A DNA stretch of 64,000 nt from Bacteroidales bacterium. Its GTDB lineage: Bacteria > Bacteroidota > Bacteroidia > Bacteroidales > Muribaculaceae. Location: positions 1 through 64,000 of the forward strand of contig JAAVGM010000014.1 of the NCBI GenBank assembly GCA_014800245.1, written 5' to 3'. This document shows, in pieces, positions 16,177-25,960 of the stretch; within the stretch, counting starts at the first letter, position 1, and each line of letters starts with the position of its first letter. Made by a program: the position numbers and the translations under genes. The notes beneath the pieces were generated by a model. That model was not told the origin of the DNA and did no database searches. It saw only the letters and a list, made by a program, of their open reading frames with translations.

Positions 16177-17742
16177 TTACTTGCCGCATATCATCTTCTC
16201 TCCCCCTACGATATATATATCGCGTGGAAGAGAATCCTTTACATTGGCATATTCTCCTTTATTCACCCCCGAAAGAGTATAGACAGTTTTATTGTTTGTT
16301 TTCTCTGCCACGGGAGAAGCTGCGCCGGCCTGCGATGCCTTTGCTTTTTCAAGCAGCCAGTTGGCAAGCACGGCATACTGTGATGCAAACGAGAACTGAT
16401 GGAATCCCTTTGTGATCTTCTCATCGCCCCACCCTTCCATAAGATGGATGGGAAGAAGACCGTTCTTAAGGTTATTCTCATAACCATAGTCAAGATTCCC
16501 CTGGAACGACTCAAGGCCATTCTTGGAAGCAGAACCCTCCACCAAAGGATAGGCATCCGCATAAGAACGCATCAAGACATCATTAAACCATGTGGTGAAT
16601 CCCTGTTCGGCTGTATTATCCGTGTTAAATTGATAACGCCCCGTCTTGCGGTCATACTTTGAGAAATTATTGAGAGAAGCCTTTGTTGCCGCCTCAATAT
16701 CCTCAAGATATACGGGATCATTTGTCATTTTGTAAAGGTCAGCTCCTCCGGAAATCATTGTTCCTGTGTTATAGCTGATCAAAGCGCCTGTCGGGCCTCC
16801 GCAATCCATGTGTTGACGATAGCCATCGACCACGTTGATTGTATTGTCAGCCCCCATCATATCCCAATACACTCCGCTCTCATGCTTGAGATTCTTCTTC
16901 TGCCAATCATACACTTTCTTGGCAAAATTCAGATAATGGTCTCCTCTTGCCACAGTCTCCTGCACCACCTTATTATCCCTGTCGCGATAATAATATTCCA
17001 TGGTCTCATCAGTGGGAGTATAGATTTCCGAGAGCCATACGAGAGGCTGAATGATCGGACCATTGCTGCAGGCATGCTTGGAGTTATAGCCCGGGCCCCA
17101 GGTTATGCCGCCATATTCCTCGCCGGAGGCATCGCGCCAGCAATCCCATCCCTCAAGGGCATAATCGGCAAGATATGTGGCATCCTTGAGATAAGCCTCA
17201 TTGCCCGTGAGCTTGTAAGCGCGGATAAGCTCGCGCGAAAGCCACATCTGATCGTCATATACATTAAGGATACCGGTGCAATCCGCGCCATTACGCTGCG
17301 CTGCACGAGGCACCGCATAAGGGTTCACCTCCTTGCTCACTGCATATGAAGGGAGCACATACGAACCGCGATACCATTCAAGGTTATCAATAAGCTTGTC
17401 GAGGTTCGTCTTATACTTTTCATAATTCTTATCATAAAGATCGGGGGCGATATCCTTTGCTGCTTCGAGAGCCTCAAGAATGGAATTATGAGCCTCAATG
17501 GCTGCAGTGTAGGGCCATACATCCGACGGTCCGCTCGTGGCTCCGGTTCTCACATTGTATGTGTCGGCCATATAGAGATTGTCGGTCTGCCCTTTGATAG
17601 AGCCATTCCAGGTTGCATCCGTCAGAGCGATTGCACGCTCTATATTGCGGATCGCTGTCTCCTGTTCGGCTGTCAGCGCTCCTTCCGCCAAAACGGGGAA
17701 GGAGGCTGCAGCTATCATCAACAGTGAAAATAGTCTTTTCAT
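16177..17742 (-). CDS. GH76 family glycoside hydrolase (endo-alpha-1,6-mannanase type)
   Basis: This 521-aa secreted protein (signal peptide ending near LAEG) has an (alpha/alpha)6 barrel. The GH76 catalytic aspartate pair is visible in NVYDDQMWLSREL (Asp163 and Asp164). Other family segments are YGGITWGPGYNSKHACSNGP, SGVYWDMMGAD and YNTGTMISGGADLYKMT. GH76 enzymes cut alpha-1,6-mannan backbones, as in yeast mannan. The protein ends with a short tail (TVYTLSGVNKGEY...IYIVGGEKMICGK) that resembles the sorting-like tails of other proteins in this locus. It lies 22 bp after the DUF lipoprotein in the SusC operon. Mannan backbone cleavage at or near the cell surface is inferred. Confidence 0.9.
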   Translation of the reverse strand: MKRLFSLLMIAAASFPVLAEGALTAEQETAIRNIERAIALTDATWNGSIKGQTDNLYMADTYNVRTGATSGPSDVWPYTAAIEAHNSILEALEAAKDIAPDLYDKNYEKYKTNLDKLIDNLEWYRGSYVLPSYAVSKEVNPYAVPRAAQRNGADCTGILNVYDDQMWLSRELIRAYKLTGNEAYLKDATYLADYALEGWDCWRDASGEEYGGITWGPGYNSKHACSNGPIIQPLVWLSEIYTPTDETMEYYYRDRDNKVVQETVARGDHYLNFAKKVYDWQKKNLKHESGVYWDMMGADNTINVVDGYRQHMDCGGPTGALISYNTGTMISGGADLYKMTNDPVYLEDIEAATKASLNNFSKYDRKTGRYQFNTDNTAEQGFTTWFNDVLMRSYADAYPLVEGSASKNGLESFQGNLDYGYENNLKNGLLPIHLMEGWGDEKITKGFHQFSFASQYAVLANWLLEKAKASQAGAASPVAEKTNNKTVYTLSGVNKGEYANVKDSLPRDIYIVGGEKMICGK

Positions 17743-17764
17743 CAGTCTTTGCTATTTCATCAAT

Positions 17765-18829
17765 TTATTCAAACACAATCTGATCTTCCTCAGGCATCTG
17801 AGTGTTGAGCTTACGCTCCATTGTCATGTTGCCTGTCACATTGTAAGTGATCGGCGAACCCTGAGCTGTCAGATAATCATCAAATGTGTAATCCACATCG
17901 CTGAGGATAAGCGTACGGCGGATGATATAGCTCTGCACCTCATCTTCAGTTTCGATGATTGTATAGTTGGCCACCTTATTCTGAACGAAGTTCATCTCAG
18001 GATTATCGCAAGTGAATGTCACGGTTCCCATGGTGGCTCCTTCATGACGAGGAGTGAAATGAGCATATACCTTGAAATTCTTGCGGAGCAAGCTGCTCTC
18101 ATTGAATGTTCCTGCATAGAAGAACACTGTGTTCTGATCCACTACATAGGTCTGAACAGTGCTCATCGCGCCCGGCTCGTTATCAGTGACGCCGCCAGAC
18201 ATGATGTAGAATTTCATGTTGGTAGCCTGATACACACCCGAGAAGTCTGTATAAGGGAGAATGCGGAGCATCGCTGTGGCATAATTCTTGCGCGGATTGC
18301 GGATACATCCGTCGGCTGCATTGTCAACAACCTTGATCGGCAACACAAAGCGGTCGCTGAGATCAATGTTGCGGAAATCGAGCTTAACGGGAAGAAGAGA
18401 GACATCCTTACCGGCCGGAATAAGCACATTTTCCGGATATTCTGCATATTGCGACATATCTTTATACCATATCTCCGGACGGTTGATACCGAAACGGGCA
18501 GGATTGAGGATATCGAGTGTATCGGAATGTGCCACATGCGCACGGCGATCGATATCGTTGGTGGTGGATCCGCTCACGATCACAGGAAGCTGATAGTGAG
18601 TCAATCCTTCCTCGCCATAAAGCGGAGTGCCGTCTTCATTGACACGAGTGAAAGGCACATACACTGTGGTCACACCCACGCTCGAACCTTCTGTATCGAG
18701 AGGAGCCTTGAAGCTGATATAATGTTCGTATTGTTCTTCGGTCCAGTCATCGTTGCAGGAGGTCAAACCGCCGCAAAGCATCGCTGCCATTCCGAAAGCC
18801 AAACTATATTTCATTATTTTTGTATTCAT
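17765..18829 (-). CDS. Surface lipoprotein of DUF1735/DUF4361 type (SusE-position glycan-binding candidate)
   Basis: This 354-aa lipoprotein (signal ending GGLTSC, Cys25) lies directly after SusD, where PULs usually place surface glycan-binding proteins. The N-terminal half (about 35-200) looks like a DUF1735-type beta-sandwich, with FKAPLDTEGSSVGVTTVYVPF and LPIKVVDNAADGCIRNPRKNYATAML. The C-terminal half (about 205-350) looks like DUF4361, with TDFSGVYQATNMKFYI and YTFDDYLTAQGSPI. No catalytic motif is visible. It probably helps capture the glycan at the cell surface. Domain naming is from memory of family patterns and is less certain than the role. Confidence 0.7.
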   Translation of the reverse strand: MNTKIMKYSLAFGMAAMLCGGLTSCNDDWTEEQYEHYISFKAPLDTEGSSVGVTTVYVPFTRVNEDGTPLYGEEGLTHYQLPVIVSGSTTNDIDRRAHVAHSDTLDILNPARFGINRPEIWYKDMSQYAEYPENVLIPAGKDVSLLPVKLDFRNIDLSDRFVLPIKVVDNAADGCIRNPRKNYATAMLRILPYTDFSGVYQATNMKFYIMSGGVTDNEPGAMSTVQTYVVDQNTVFFYAGTFNESSLLRKNFKVYAHFTPRHEGATMGTVTFTCDNPEMNFVQNKVANYTIIETEDEVQSYIIRRTLILSDVDYTFDDYLTAQGSPITYNVTGNMTMERKLNTQMPEEDQIVFE

Positions 18830-18854
18830 CGTATTTTCGCTTTTTTAGGTTAGA

Positions 18855-21038
18855 TTAATCCTGTGCCTGCCATCCGGGGTTCTGCACGAGCGCCTTGTTG
18901 CGTTTGAGTTCGCTGAAGCAGATAGGCCAGAAATACATTTTCTCTGAGAACACTGTAGGAAGATTATACACAGGAACGATCTTCTGGAAATCGTCGGGCT
19001 GCTTGGAAGTCATCATCACGTTGCAACCATAGATCGGTTTAGACTCCTCGATAGGAGCATCCATCCATCTGCGGAGGTCGTAGTAACGTTTTCCCTCGCC
19101 AAGAAGCTCGATCATACGCTCACGCTTGATCTTGTTGCGGAGTGTAAGCTGATCGCCATACTCTGCCATAGTGTAGTCGGGCACACCTGCACGACATCTC
19201 ACGGGGCGGATACCACGTTTGATTTCGTTGATATCACGTCTCACAGTATAGGTCTGTGTGCCGTCCCATGAAGGGATGCTGTAGCTGCCGCCAAGCTCAT
19301 TGAGCGCCTCAGCATACATAAGAAGGATATCTGCATAGCGGATAGCCGGCTCCCATTTATGCACGAAGTTATCATAATCGTTTCCGTCGCGCACTGTGCG
19401 GAAGTCGTTAGGATGAACCCACTTCTTGCAGCCGATACCTGTGCGGAGATAGTAAGAGGTGTTCTGATAACCATTGTTCATTGTGGTCTCCGAAGAAGAA
19501 GAGCCATCGCTTGAAGAAGAGCTTGAAGTGGTTGTGCCGCGCCAGTAGAACACCTGCATGTATTTGTTGTTGCGTGTCGGGCAAGCATCCCACCAATAAG
19601 AACCGTTGAATGCTACGCAAGCATAGAAACGGGGCTCGCGGTTGGCATACTGCATAGAAACGCCGGGGCCGAGGGGCGGGAAGTTGCTGTATCCGAGGTC
19701 GCCGCGGTTGGTGGTCCAATCAGTTGAACGAACTGATCCGTCGCCTTCGCCATACTCGCTGTCTTTTCCCGGAACGTCAGTACCATCATTCATATAATAG
19801 GCATCCACCATTTTCTGAGTAAGACCATGGCTGTTGAAGCCGAATAATGAGTTGGGCATCTGGTGGCTCACGAATCCGTCGATATTATCGTGCCAGGATC
19901 CTGCGGCATTGTAACCTCTTGAGAAGATGATCTCAGAGTTCTCCAATCCCACTGCTCCATTGAAGAAGTCGCGGTAAGAGATATAGGGGTCGATGTCAGC
20001 CCATCCGTTAGGCCATGCAGCTTCTGAGAAGTCGCCGTCGGCCGGAGGGGTGATTGTCTTGGGATAGCCTGTGGTCTTGTTATCCACAGTCTGGATTCCT
20101 GCATGGTAGAGCTCATATCCTGACGGGCATTCCATCACGTCGCGGCAAGCCGCTGCCGCGCGTGCCCATTTGCTTTCATCATAAGTGAGAGAAAGGAGTT
20201 CCTTCCCGTCACGGTTGCGGAGAGTCTGAGCAAAGCCATCAGTCACGCCTGCAGGGTGATAACCATTGGCGAGCTGTCCGTTAGCCAGAGGGCTGGCGGC
20301 ATAGAGATATGCCAGAGCGCGCACAGCCAAAGCCGCACCGCGGGTGGGGCGGATGATCGATGTCGCATCTGTATTCCCCTGGAATCGGCTCCACGACTGA
20401 AGCTCCTTGCAGGCCTGAACCATCTCGGAGGCGATAAACTCTGCCACTTCCTCATAGCTGCTTCTCGGAGTGGATAGATCCTCATAAGGTCTTGTATAGT
20501 CGGCTCCCTCATCCGGCATGATGGGCACCGGACCATATTTGCGGAGAAGCAACCAATAATAGTAAGCTCTAACGAAGCGAGCCTGCCCCTTCATATCGAG
20601 GCGTTCGGTCTCGGTGAGCTTATCATTCATATCGATATTCTGAATGAAGATTGAGGCCTGATAAATACCCTTGTAGGCATTCATCCATGCATCGCTTCCG
20701 AAATTCTCATTATAGTCGCCCTGCTTGATTGCGTTATACGATTCTGTATAAGCAAACCCGTCGCCAAGATTGGAGTCGCGGTCGCCATAATACATATCGT
20801 CGGCGAAGCAATGGAAGAAAGCGCCTCCCTTTGTGTGGACGTCGGCAAGATCTCCCTTGAGGAAAGAGAACGACTGTGAGAGCCAGCCATTGGTCTGGTT
20901 GATGTCGGTAAAGACACTCTCGATCGTACGACGGTCTTCAAGATACTTGTCGGCGTCGAGCGCATCCTTACATGAAGTGACGCTCATTGCGCCCAAGGCA
21001 AGCGTCAATATTGATAATGATTTATAGTATGTTTTCAT
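18855..21038 (-). CDS. SusD/RagB family nutrient-binding outer membrane lipoprotein
   Basis: This 727-aa lipoprotein (signal ending MSVTSC, Cys23) has the SusD fold. It shows the TPR-like helices around QARFVRAYYYWLLLRKYGPVPIMPDE, the ALAVRALAYLYAASPLANG segment, and the C-terminal KRERMIELLGEGKRYYDLRRWMDAP hallmark. It is longer than typical SusD proteins (about 500-600 aa). A low-complexity serine stretch (TTTSSSSSSDGSSSSETT) sits in a loop. It forms the lid on the SusC transporter encoded 20 bp upstream and binds the glycan outside the cell. Confidence 0.95.
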   Translation of the reverse strand: MKTYYKSLSILTLALGAMSVTSCKDALDADKYLEDRRTIESVFTDINQTNGWLSQSFSFLKGDLADVHTKGGAFFHCFADDMYYGDRDSNLGDGFAYTESYNAIKQGDYNENFGSDAWMNAYKGIYQASIFIQNIDMNDKLTETERLDMKGQARFVRAYYYWLLLRKYGPVPIMPDEGADYTRPYEDLSTPRSSYEEVAEFIASEMVQACKELQSWSRFQGNTDATSIIRPTRGAALAVRALAYLYAASPLANGQLANGYHPAGVTDGFAQTLRNRDGKELLSLTYDESKWARAAAACRDVMECPSGYELYHAGIQTVDNKTTGYPKTITPPADGDFSEAAWPNGWADIDPYISYRDFFNGAVGLENSEIIFSRGYNAAGSWHDNIDGFVSHQMPNSLFGFNSHGLTQKMVDAYYMNDGTDVPGKDSEYGEGDGSVRSTDWTTNRGDLGYSNFPPLGPGVSMQYANREPRFYACVAFNGSYWWDACPTRNNKYMQVFYWRGTTTSSSSSSDGSSSSETTMNNGYQNTSYYLRTGIGCKKWVHPNDFRTVRDGNDYDNFVHKWEPAIRYADILLMYAEALNELGGSYSIPSWDGTQTYTVRRDINEIKRGIRPVRCRAGVPDYTMAEYGDQLTLRNKIKRERMIELLGEGKRYYDLRRWMDAPIEESKPIYGCNVMMTSKQPDDFQKIVPVYNLPTVFSEKMYFWPICFSELKRNKALVQNPGWQAQD

Positions 21039-21058
21039 TTCTTTAATGCAGGTTAAGA

Positions 21059-24000
21059 TTATAGAGATACTTGCACACCCACGGTAACCGACTTAGTCAA
21101 AGGATAAGCCTCGCCGTCGGAGCTTCCCATTTCAGGATCCCATGATTTGAATTTGCTGAAAGTAAGAAGATTGTTACACTGAACATAGAATCTTACATTC
21201 TCAAAGTGGATTGCGCGCATCCATTTCTCGGGAAGATTGTAGCCGAGTTCAAGGTTCTTCAGGCGGAGATAGCTGAAATCGCGGAGCCAGAAGGTTGACG
21301 CGCGGTAGTTGTTATGAGCGGCATTTCCCTGAAGATACACAAGACGGGGATAAGATGCATTGGGATTCTCATTTGCGGGGATGCCGAGCTGGGCTGCTGT
21401 CTGAGCGTCAACCCAACGATCGGCCACAAGGTCGTCGAGGATCTGACCGTAGCGGTCCTGGCTGAATGCCCATACTGTCTTGCCTGAGATAAGGTTGCTT
21501 GACTTGCCTGCACCCTGGAAGAGCACATTGAAGTCGAAGCCTCTCCATCCCACTGACACACCGACACCATAGATGAGGCTCGGAGTGGCGGTTGCGCCGA
21601 TTGCCACGATATCATTGTCGTCAACGATACCATCACCGTTCACATCCTTATACTTGATATCACCGGGCTGAACCTCACCATACATCTGCTTGGGAGAGTT
21701 GCGGATATCATCGTAGTCGGAGAAGAGACCCAATGCCACGAGACCACGCTGCTGACCGATGCGATAGCCTGTCTGGAACTGGTAGGGATATGTGGAGTTC
21801 TCTACGTCATAGTCGAGGACAGTGTTCTTGCTATAGGTAAGGTTACCGCGAACTGTGAGCGAAACCTCTCCGAAACGGTCAACGTATGCGAAGTTGCCAT
21901 CCACACCTTCTGATTTCACAGCGCCCACATTAGCCCAGGGTGATGACTCAAGACCGAGCGATCCGGGAAGGAAGTTACGCAGCATATAGATGCCGGTACG
22001 CTTCTCGTGGAAGTAGTCGGCGGTAAGGTTGAACATACCGTTGAAGATATTGATATCCAAACCTACGTCAAACTTGGTTGAAACCTCCCATGTAACGTTC
22101 TTGGCTGCCAGCTGTGCGTAGTGGAGACCCTCCTGATACTGATCGCGGGTAGGATCTGTGAGCGTACCGAAGTTATACACTCCATCCCCTGTGTAGTCGA
22201 TAGTGTAGATATAAGGGAAGCGTGTATCCATTTTATCGTTACCCACCTTACCCCAAGATGCACGGATCTTGAGAAGGTTCATCCAGCTCACATCGCGCAT
22301 GAAGGGCTCGTTAGCGATGTTCCATGCCACTGACGCAGCAGGGAAGAAACCCCAGCGGTGACCCTTGGCGAAGTTTTCCGAACCATTGTAACCGAAGTTC
22401 ACGTCGGCGAAGTAGCGATAGTCGTAGTTATACACCACCTGACCTGCGAGTGCCATATTCTTGCGGGCAATACTGTTCTTGATATCGTCGCCGATATTCT
22501 GAGTGGAGATATTGTCGTCATAAGTATATTTCACTGTTGCGCCAAGATTGTGCTGACCGAAATCGCGGTTGTAGGTAAGGAGCGCATCAACGAAAGTTCT
22601 TCTCGAACCATCATTGCCTGATTCCTGATACATATCCTTCTTATCAAAGATCTTGTCGAAGATAAGTTCGCCGGTCACATTGTCACGTCCATTCACATAC
22701 CAACGGTCGGGTGCCTGGAGGTGGTTGATGTAGTTGTAGTTGTAAGTGTCATATCCGAAACGGAAAGAGAACTTAAGGCCCGGAGTAACAAACTTAAGGT
22801 CCTGATCAATTGAGAGGTTGTTCTGGATGTTGTTGTTCCATTCCTGACGATAACCGGTCTGAGTGGTCATCACCCAGGGGTTTGTACGGAATTCATCACG
22901 GTTCATGTTGATCATCGGCACATATCCGTTGCTATACATAATAGGAGTAAGGATAGCGTTATAACCGAAGAGTGAATTCCATGCATCACCGTCACCCATA
23001 CCGGGAGCGTTACGGAGAGAAAGGTCACCGGATGTACCGATGCGGATCAAAGTAGTAGGAGTTGCATCGATATCAAGGTTCACACGATAGTTCCAACGAC
23101 GATAGTTGGCGTTGGTGTTGTAACGGTCGCGGAGTGTTGAGTCTGTCTTATACATACCCTCATCCTCTGTATAGGAGATAGAGGCATAGTAGCGTGAAAG
23201 ACGACCACCACCGCTCACGTTCACATTCGCACGATAGCTCATAGCGCCATCCTTAAGGATAAGGTCTTTCCAATCCACATTAGGATAGAGGTCGGGATCA
23301 AGTCCGTTGGCGAAAAGCTCCATCTCGGTCGGAGTGAAGTAAGTTCCTTTGTTGCGGGTGATATTGGCCTCATTGAGAAGTCCTGCATATGTGATACCGT
23401 CAACGAACGCCGGAGTCTTTGTGCGGGTATTATAAGAAGTCTCAAACTTGGCGTTCACGTTGATTTTACCTTCACGACCATGCTTTGTTGTGATGAGCAC
23501 AACACCATTCGCACCTTTCGAACCATAGATAGCTGTTGCGGAGGCATCCTTTAGCACGGTGAAGTTTTCGATATCCTCTATATTAAGGTCGTCGATATTC
23601 TCACGCTCGAAACCGTCCACGAGGATGTAGGCAGAAGCGCCCGCACCGAAAGTGGAGATACCGCGGATCCAGAACTCACTCTTGTTCTTACCCGGCTGAC
23701 CTGATGTCTGCATCGCAATCACACCCGGAACGTTACCGGCCAAGGCATTTGAAAGATTGGAAGTGGAGATATGCTTCATGTCATCCACATCCACTGTGGT
23801 GATCGCACCGGTCACGGTCACTTTCTTACGCTGACCCATACCGGTCACCACCACCTCGTCGAGTTCTCCCTCTGTCTGCATTGCCACATCAAGAGTGGTG
23901 CCGATCTTATTGATATCGAATTCCTGGGGTTTCATTCCCACATAGCGGAATAGAAGAGTCTTCGAGCCGTCGGGAACATCGATGCTATAGTTACCATCAA

Positions 24001-24163
24001 GGTCGGTGGTCACACCTGTTGATGTCCCCTTTATCATTACGCTCACACCGATCAGGGGCTCGTTGTCGTTGGCATCTGTCACAACTCCCGTAATCGTTTT
24101 GGCCACAGCCAACTGCGTCACAAGCATTATGGCTGCAAATATTGCAAATATTCGTTGTTTCAT
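21059..24163 (-). CDS. SusC/RagA family TonB-linked outer membrane transporter
   Basis: This 1034-aa protein has a signal peptide, an N-terminal carboxypeptidase-regulatory-like domain (ITGVVTDANDNEPLIGVSVMIKGTSTG), a TonB-box-like ELDEVVVTG, and a plug domain with VLKDASATAIYGSKGANGVVLITTK. A large barrel follows, ending in TKSVTVGVQVSL. It imports oligosaccharides through the outer membrane using TonB energy. It is the second gene of the operon, 17 bp after the IPT/TIG gene and 20 bp before susD. The promoter of the operon carries the shared operator repeats described separately. Confidence 0.96.
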   Translation of the reverse strand: MKQRIFAIFAAIMLVTQLAVAKTITGVVTDANDNEPLIGVSVMIKGTSTGVTTDLDGNYSIDVPDGSKTLLFRYVGMKPQEFDINKIGTTLDVAMQTEGELDEVVVTGMGQRKKVTVTGAITTVDVDDMKHISTSNLSNALAGNVPGVIAMQTSGQPGKNKSEFWIRGISTFGAGASAYILVDGFERENIDDLNIEDIENFTVLKDASATAIYGSKGANGVVLITTKHGREGKINVNAKFETSYNTRTKTPAFVDGITYAGLLNEANITRNKGTYFTPTEMELFANGLDPDLYPNVDWKDLILKDGAMSYRANVNVSGGGRLSRYYASISYTEDEGMYKTDSTLRDRYNTNANYRRWNYRVNLDIDATPTTLIRIGTSGDLSLRNAPGMGDGDAWNSLFGYNAILTPIMYSNGYVPMINMNRDEFRTNPWVMTTQTGYRQEWNNNIQNNLSIDQDLKFVTPGLKFSFRFGYDTYNYNYINHLQAPDRWYVNGRDNVTGELIFDKIFDKKDMYQESGNDGSRRTFVDALLTYNRDFGQHNLGATVKYTYDDNISTQNIGDDIKNSIARKNMALAGQVVYNYDYRYFADVNFGYNGSENFAKGHRWGFFPAASVAWNIANEPFMRDVSWMNLLKIRASWGKVGNDKMDTRFPYIYTIDYTGDGVYNFGTLTDPTRDQYQEGLHYAQLAAKNVTWEVSTKFDVGLDINIFNGMFNLTADYFHEKRTGIYMLRNFLPGSLGLESSPWANVGAVKSEGVDGNFAYVDRFGEVSLTVRGNLTYSKNTVLDYDVENSTYPYQFQTGYRIGQQRGLVALGLFSDYDDIRNSPKQMYGEVQPGDIKYKDVNGDGIVDDNDIVAIGATATPSLIYGVGVSVGWRGFDFNVLFQGAGKSSNLISGKTVWAFSQDRYGQILDDLVADRWVDAQTAAQLGIPANENPNASYPRLVYLQGNAAHNNYRASTFWLRDFSYLRLKNLELGYNLPEKWMRAIHFENVRFYVQCNNLLTFSKFKSWDPEMGSSDGEAYPLTKSVTVGVQVSL

Positions 24164-24180
24164 TGGATGTTAGAGTTTGG

Positions 24181-25749
24181 TTATTCTGTTACTTCGGTGT
24201 TTTCTTCTGAGTTATCCTCATTGCCTCCACCGACAATGATATCATCTTCGCGTTCCTTACCGATGGTGCGGATACGACGGTTGTTATGGTCGAGCACATA
24301 GAAACGCTCGCGAACCTTATCGTATGCAATGCCGGTTACGTCGCGGAAACGGGCTGCCTGACGGAGAGATCCATCCTCGGTGCCCCAGATATTACCGTTG
24401 GTTGAAGGAGCGCGGCCTGCATAAGTGCGGACGATACCTTCGGGAGTGAGATAACGCACACAGAAGTTGAGACAGTCGCAGAAATAGAAATCATAAACGT
24501 CATCTTTCCCTTCTTCCTCATACTGCGGATTCTTTACGAACACACCCTGGTAAGGACGGTGCAGACGCGCGTTGGTGCCCACTGCATCAGTCCAGTCTTC
24601 CGAACCGTTGCTTCCGGCCACTACATATGGAGTGGTGAATTCCTTCTTCTCCCAATCATAGTCCGTACGGAGGATATAGCTGCGGTTGATCACCACAATA
24701 TAAGCATAATTTCCGGAAGGATGAATTGTAATCTGGAATTCGTAAGAGGGGTCCTGAATCTTGAAGAGCTCTTTGAAAGCGCCATCCTCTTTATATCCGG
24801 TCCATGTCTTGGTGTTGCCATCCTCATCGGGGATGAAGGAATCGAAATAATCCTGAGGATTCATGCGGAAGAGCTCACCATTAGAATAGGAGTTGAAATA
24901 CACCTCGCCATTCACGGGATGAACTGCCACACCGTTACACTGCTTGTATGCCACCAACGGCTGGCAGGAAGAACGGTCGCTGAATGTGCCGTCGGCGTTG
25001 CGGCTCACAATCCATACTGAAGTGGATTGGTCGTCGTGGTCCGCGCGGTCGGTTGACACCAGCATGTACTGGCCATCGAGTGTGAAGTCGATGTTACGCA
25101 GACGCTGGGTCTGGAACTTATTGGCCGACATCAAAGGGGTGCATTCCCTATTGGCAAGATCAAGCTGTGCGATCATGCCCGCGCCTTTATCATAACAGAT
25201 ATACACGCGATCGGGATAAAGAGGGTCGATTGCAAGACATCCCTCGGCGTTGAAGCCGCAGCAGATATCAAACGATCCCCACAACTCTCCCTGAGAGTCG
25301 TTGTCGTTCTGATAGCCGCAGAGAGTGCCGACCACCGGCTGCGCATCATAAATGAAATTTTTCGGGCTGCTTGCCGAATAGCCCTTGCCATCTCTGTCGA
25401 GAATGGTCAGTTCAATCTCTCCTGAGAACGCCATCGGAGGAACAAAGGCATAAAGCTTGTCGGAGGCGACATTAATCACTGTGGCGTCCTTGCCGCCGAT
25501 CTTAAGCTTTACTGCATCCTTGTCGTTACCGAAGTTTGATCCGTAGATGATCAATTGTTCGTAGGCACTCCCCTTCTCGGGAGTGAACGATTGGATCGAC
25601 ACCGGGAGCGATGAATCGAACGGCTTCGCCTTGGGCGCAGTGATCGTCGTATCATCGTCCTTGCAGGATGACATTGCACTCAACATGATTGTGAGCAACA
25701 CAATCTTTCCAAGAGTGCGGATCTTGTTTTTTAGGTTAGTGCTGTACAT
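24181..25749 (-). CDS. IPT/TIG domain lipoprotein with NHL-like beta-propeller (surface glycan-binding candidate)
   Basis: This 522-aa lipoprotein (signal ending LSAMSSC, Cys29) has an IPT/TIG immunoglobulin-like domain at about 48-135 (SIQSFTPEKGSAYEQLIIYGSNFG). A beta-propeller of NHL/SMP-30-like repeats follows, with NGVAVHPVNGEVYFNS, ITIHPSGNYAYIVVI and DVTGIAYDKVRERFYVLDHNNRRIRTIG. It is the first gene of the SusC/SusD operon. Similar proteins in other PULs are placed on the surface and thought to bind glycan. The start is the ATG at 25749; a 25-bp tandem duplication places a second, out-of-frame ATG just upstream at 25774. Confidence 0.85.
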   Translation of the reverse strand: MYSTNLKNKIRTLGKIVLLTIMLSAMSSCKDDDTTITAPKAKPFDSSLPVSIQSFTPEKGSAYEQLIIYGSNFGNDKDAVKLKIGGKDATVINVASDKLYAFVPPMAFSGEIELTILDRDGKGYSASSPKNFIYDAQPVVGTLCGYQNDNDSQGELWGSFDICCGFNAEGCLAIDPLYPDRVYICYDKGAGMIAQLDLANRECTPLMSANKFQTQRLRNIDFTLDGQYMLVSTDRADHDDQSTSVWIVSRNADGTFSDRSSCQPLVAYKQCNGVAVHPVNGEVYFNSYSNGELFRMNPQDYFDSFIPDEDGNTKTWTGYKEDGAFKELFKIQDPSYEFQITIHPSGNYAYIVVINRSYILRTDYDWEKKEFTTPYVVAGSNGSEDWTDAVGTNARLHRPYQGVFVKNPQYEEEGKDDVYDFYFCDCLNFCVRYLTPEGIVRTYAGRAPSTNGNIWGTEDGSLRQAARFRDVTGIAYDKVRERFYVLDHNNRRIRTIGKEREDDIIVGGGNEDNSEENTEVTE

Positions 25750-25774
25750 TGTTTTTTAGGTTAGTACTGTACAT
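25726..25774. repeat. 25-bp tandem duplication at the start of the IPT/TIG gene
   Basis: The segment TGTACATTGTTTTTTAGG and its continuation is repeated twice with a 25-bp period, with one mismatch. The upstream copy has an ATG at 25774 that reads 12 codons and then stops. It overlaps the true start at 25749. Confidence 0.75.
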
Positions 25775-25835
25775 TTGGTTTTAAAGTTGTTCTCTCTCTC
25801 GGTTCGGAGGATTGCTCCCCCGCGGTTAACAGGTG

Positions 25836-25902
25836 CAAAAATAGCGGTTATTCTTATAATTTAAGGAAAATTTATGTTCAATTTAGTGAAAATTTCTATT
25901 CA
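25836..25902 (-). promoter_or_regulatory. SusC-operon promoter with paired direct-repeat operator (site A)
   Basis: The minus-strand -7 box TATTTTTG (25843-25836) is followed upstream by two 14-bp repeats, written here on the plus strand: AAAATTTATGTTCA (25867-25880) and AAAATTTCTATTCA (25889-25902), 22 bp apart. The first repeat begins 24 bp from the -7 box. The same geometry is seen at sites B, C and D. The position suits binding of an activator next to RNA polymerase, and the HTCS encoded nearby is the best candidate. Confidence 0.75.
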
Positions 25903-25928
25903 ATCATTTCAAAAACAGAATTAATTAT

Positions 25929-25936
25929 TAATTTTG
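25929..25936 (+). promoter_or_regulatory. -7 box (TAATTTTG) of the divergent GH43 lipoprotein gene
   Basis: TAATTTTG lies 24 nt before the ATG at 25961. The operator repeats lie upstream but not at the standard distance for this direction. Confidence 0.5.
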
Positions 25937-25960
25937 CACTCAATATCTATTTAACCGCCA

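Noticed and set aside
17579-18853. Plus-strand ORF of 424 aa over the DUF lipoprotein and GH76 start
   Set aside because: It spans the gap between two well supported minus-strand genes and has no recognisable features of its own.
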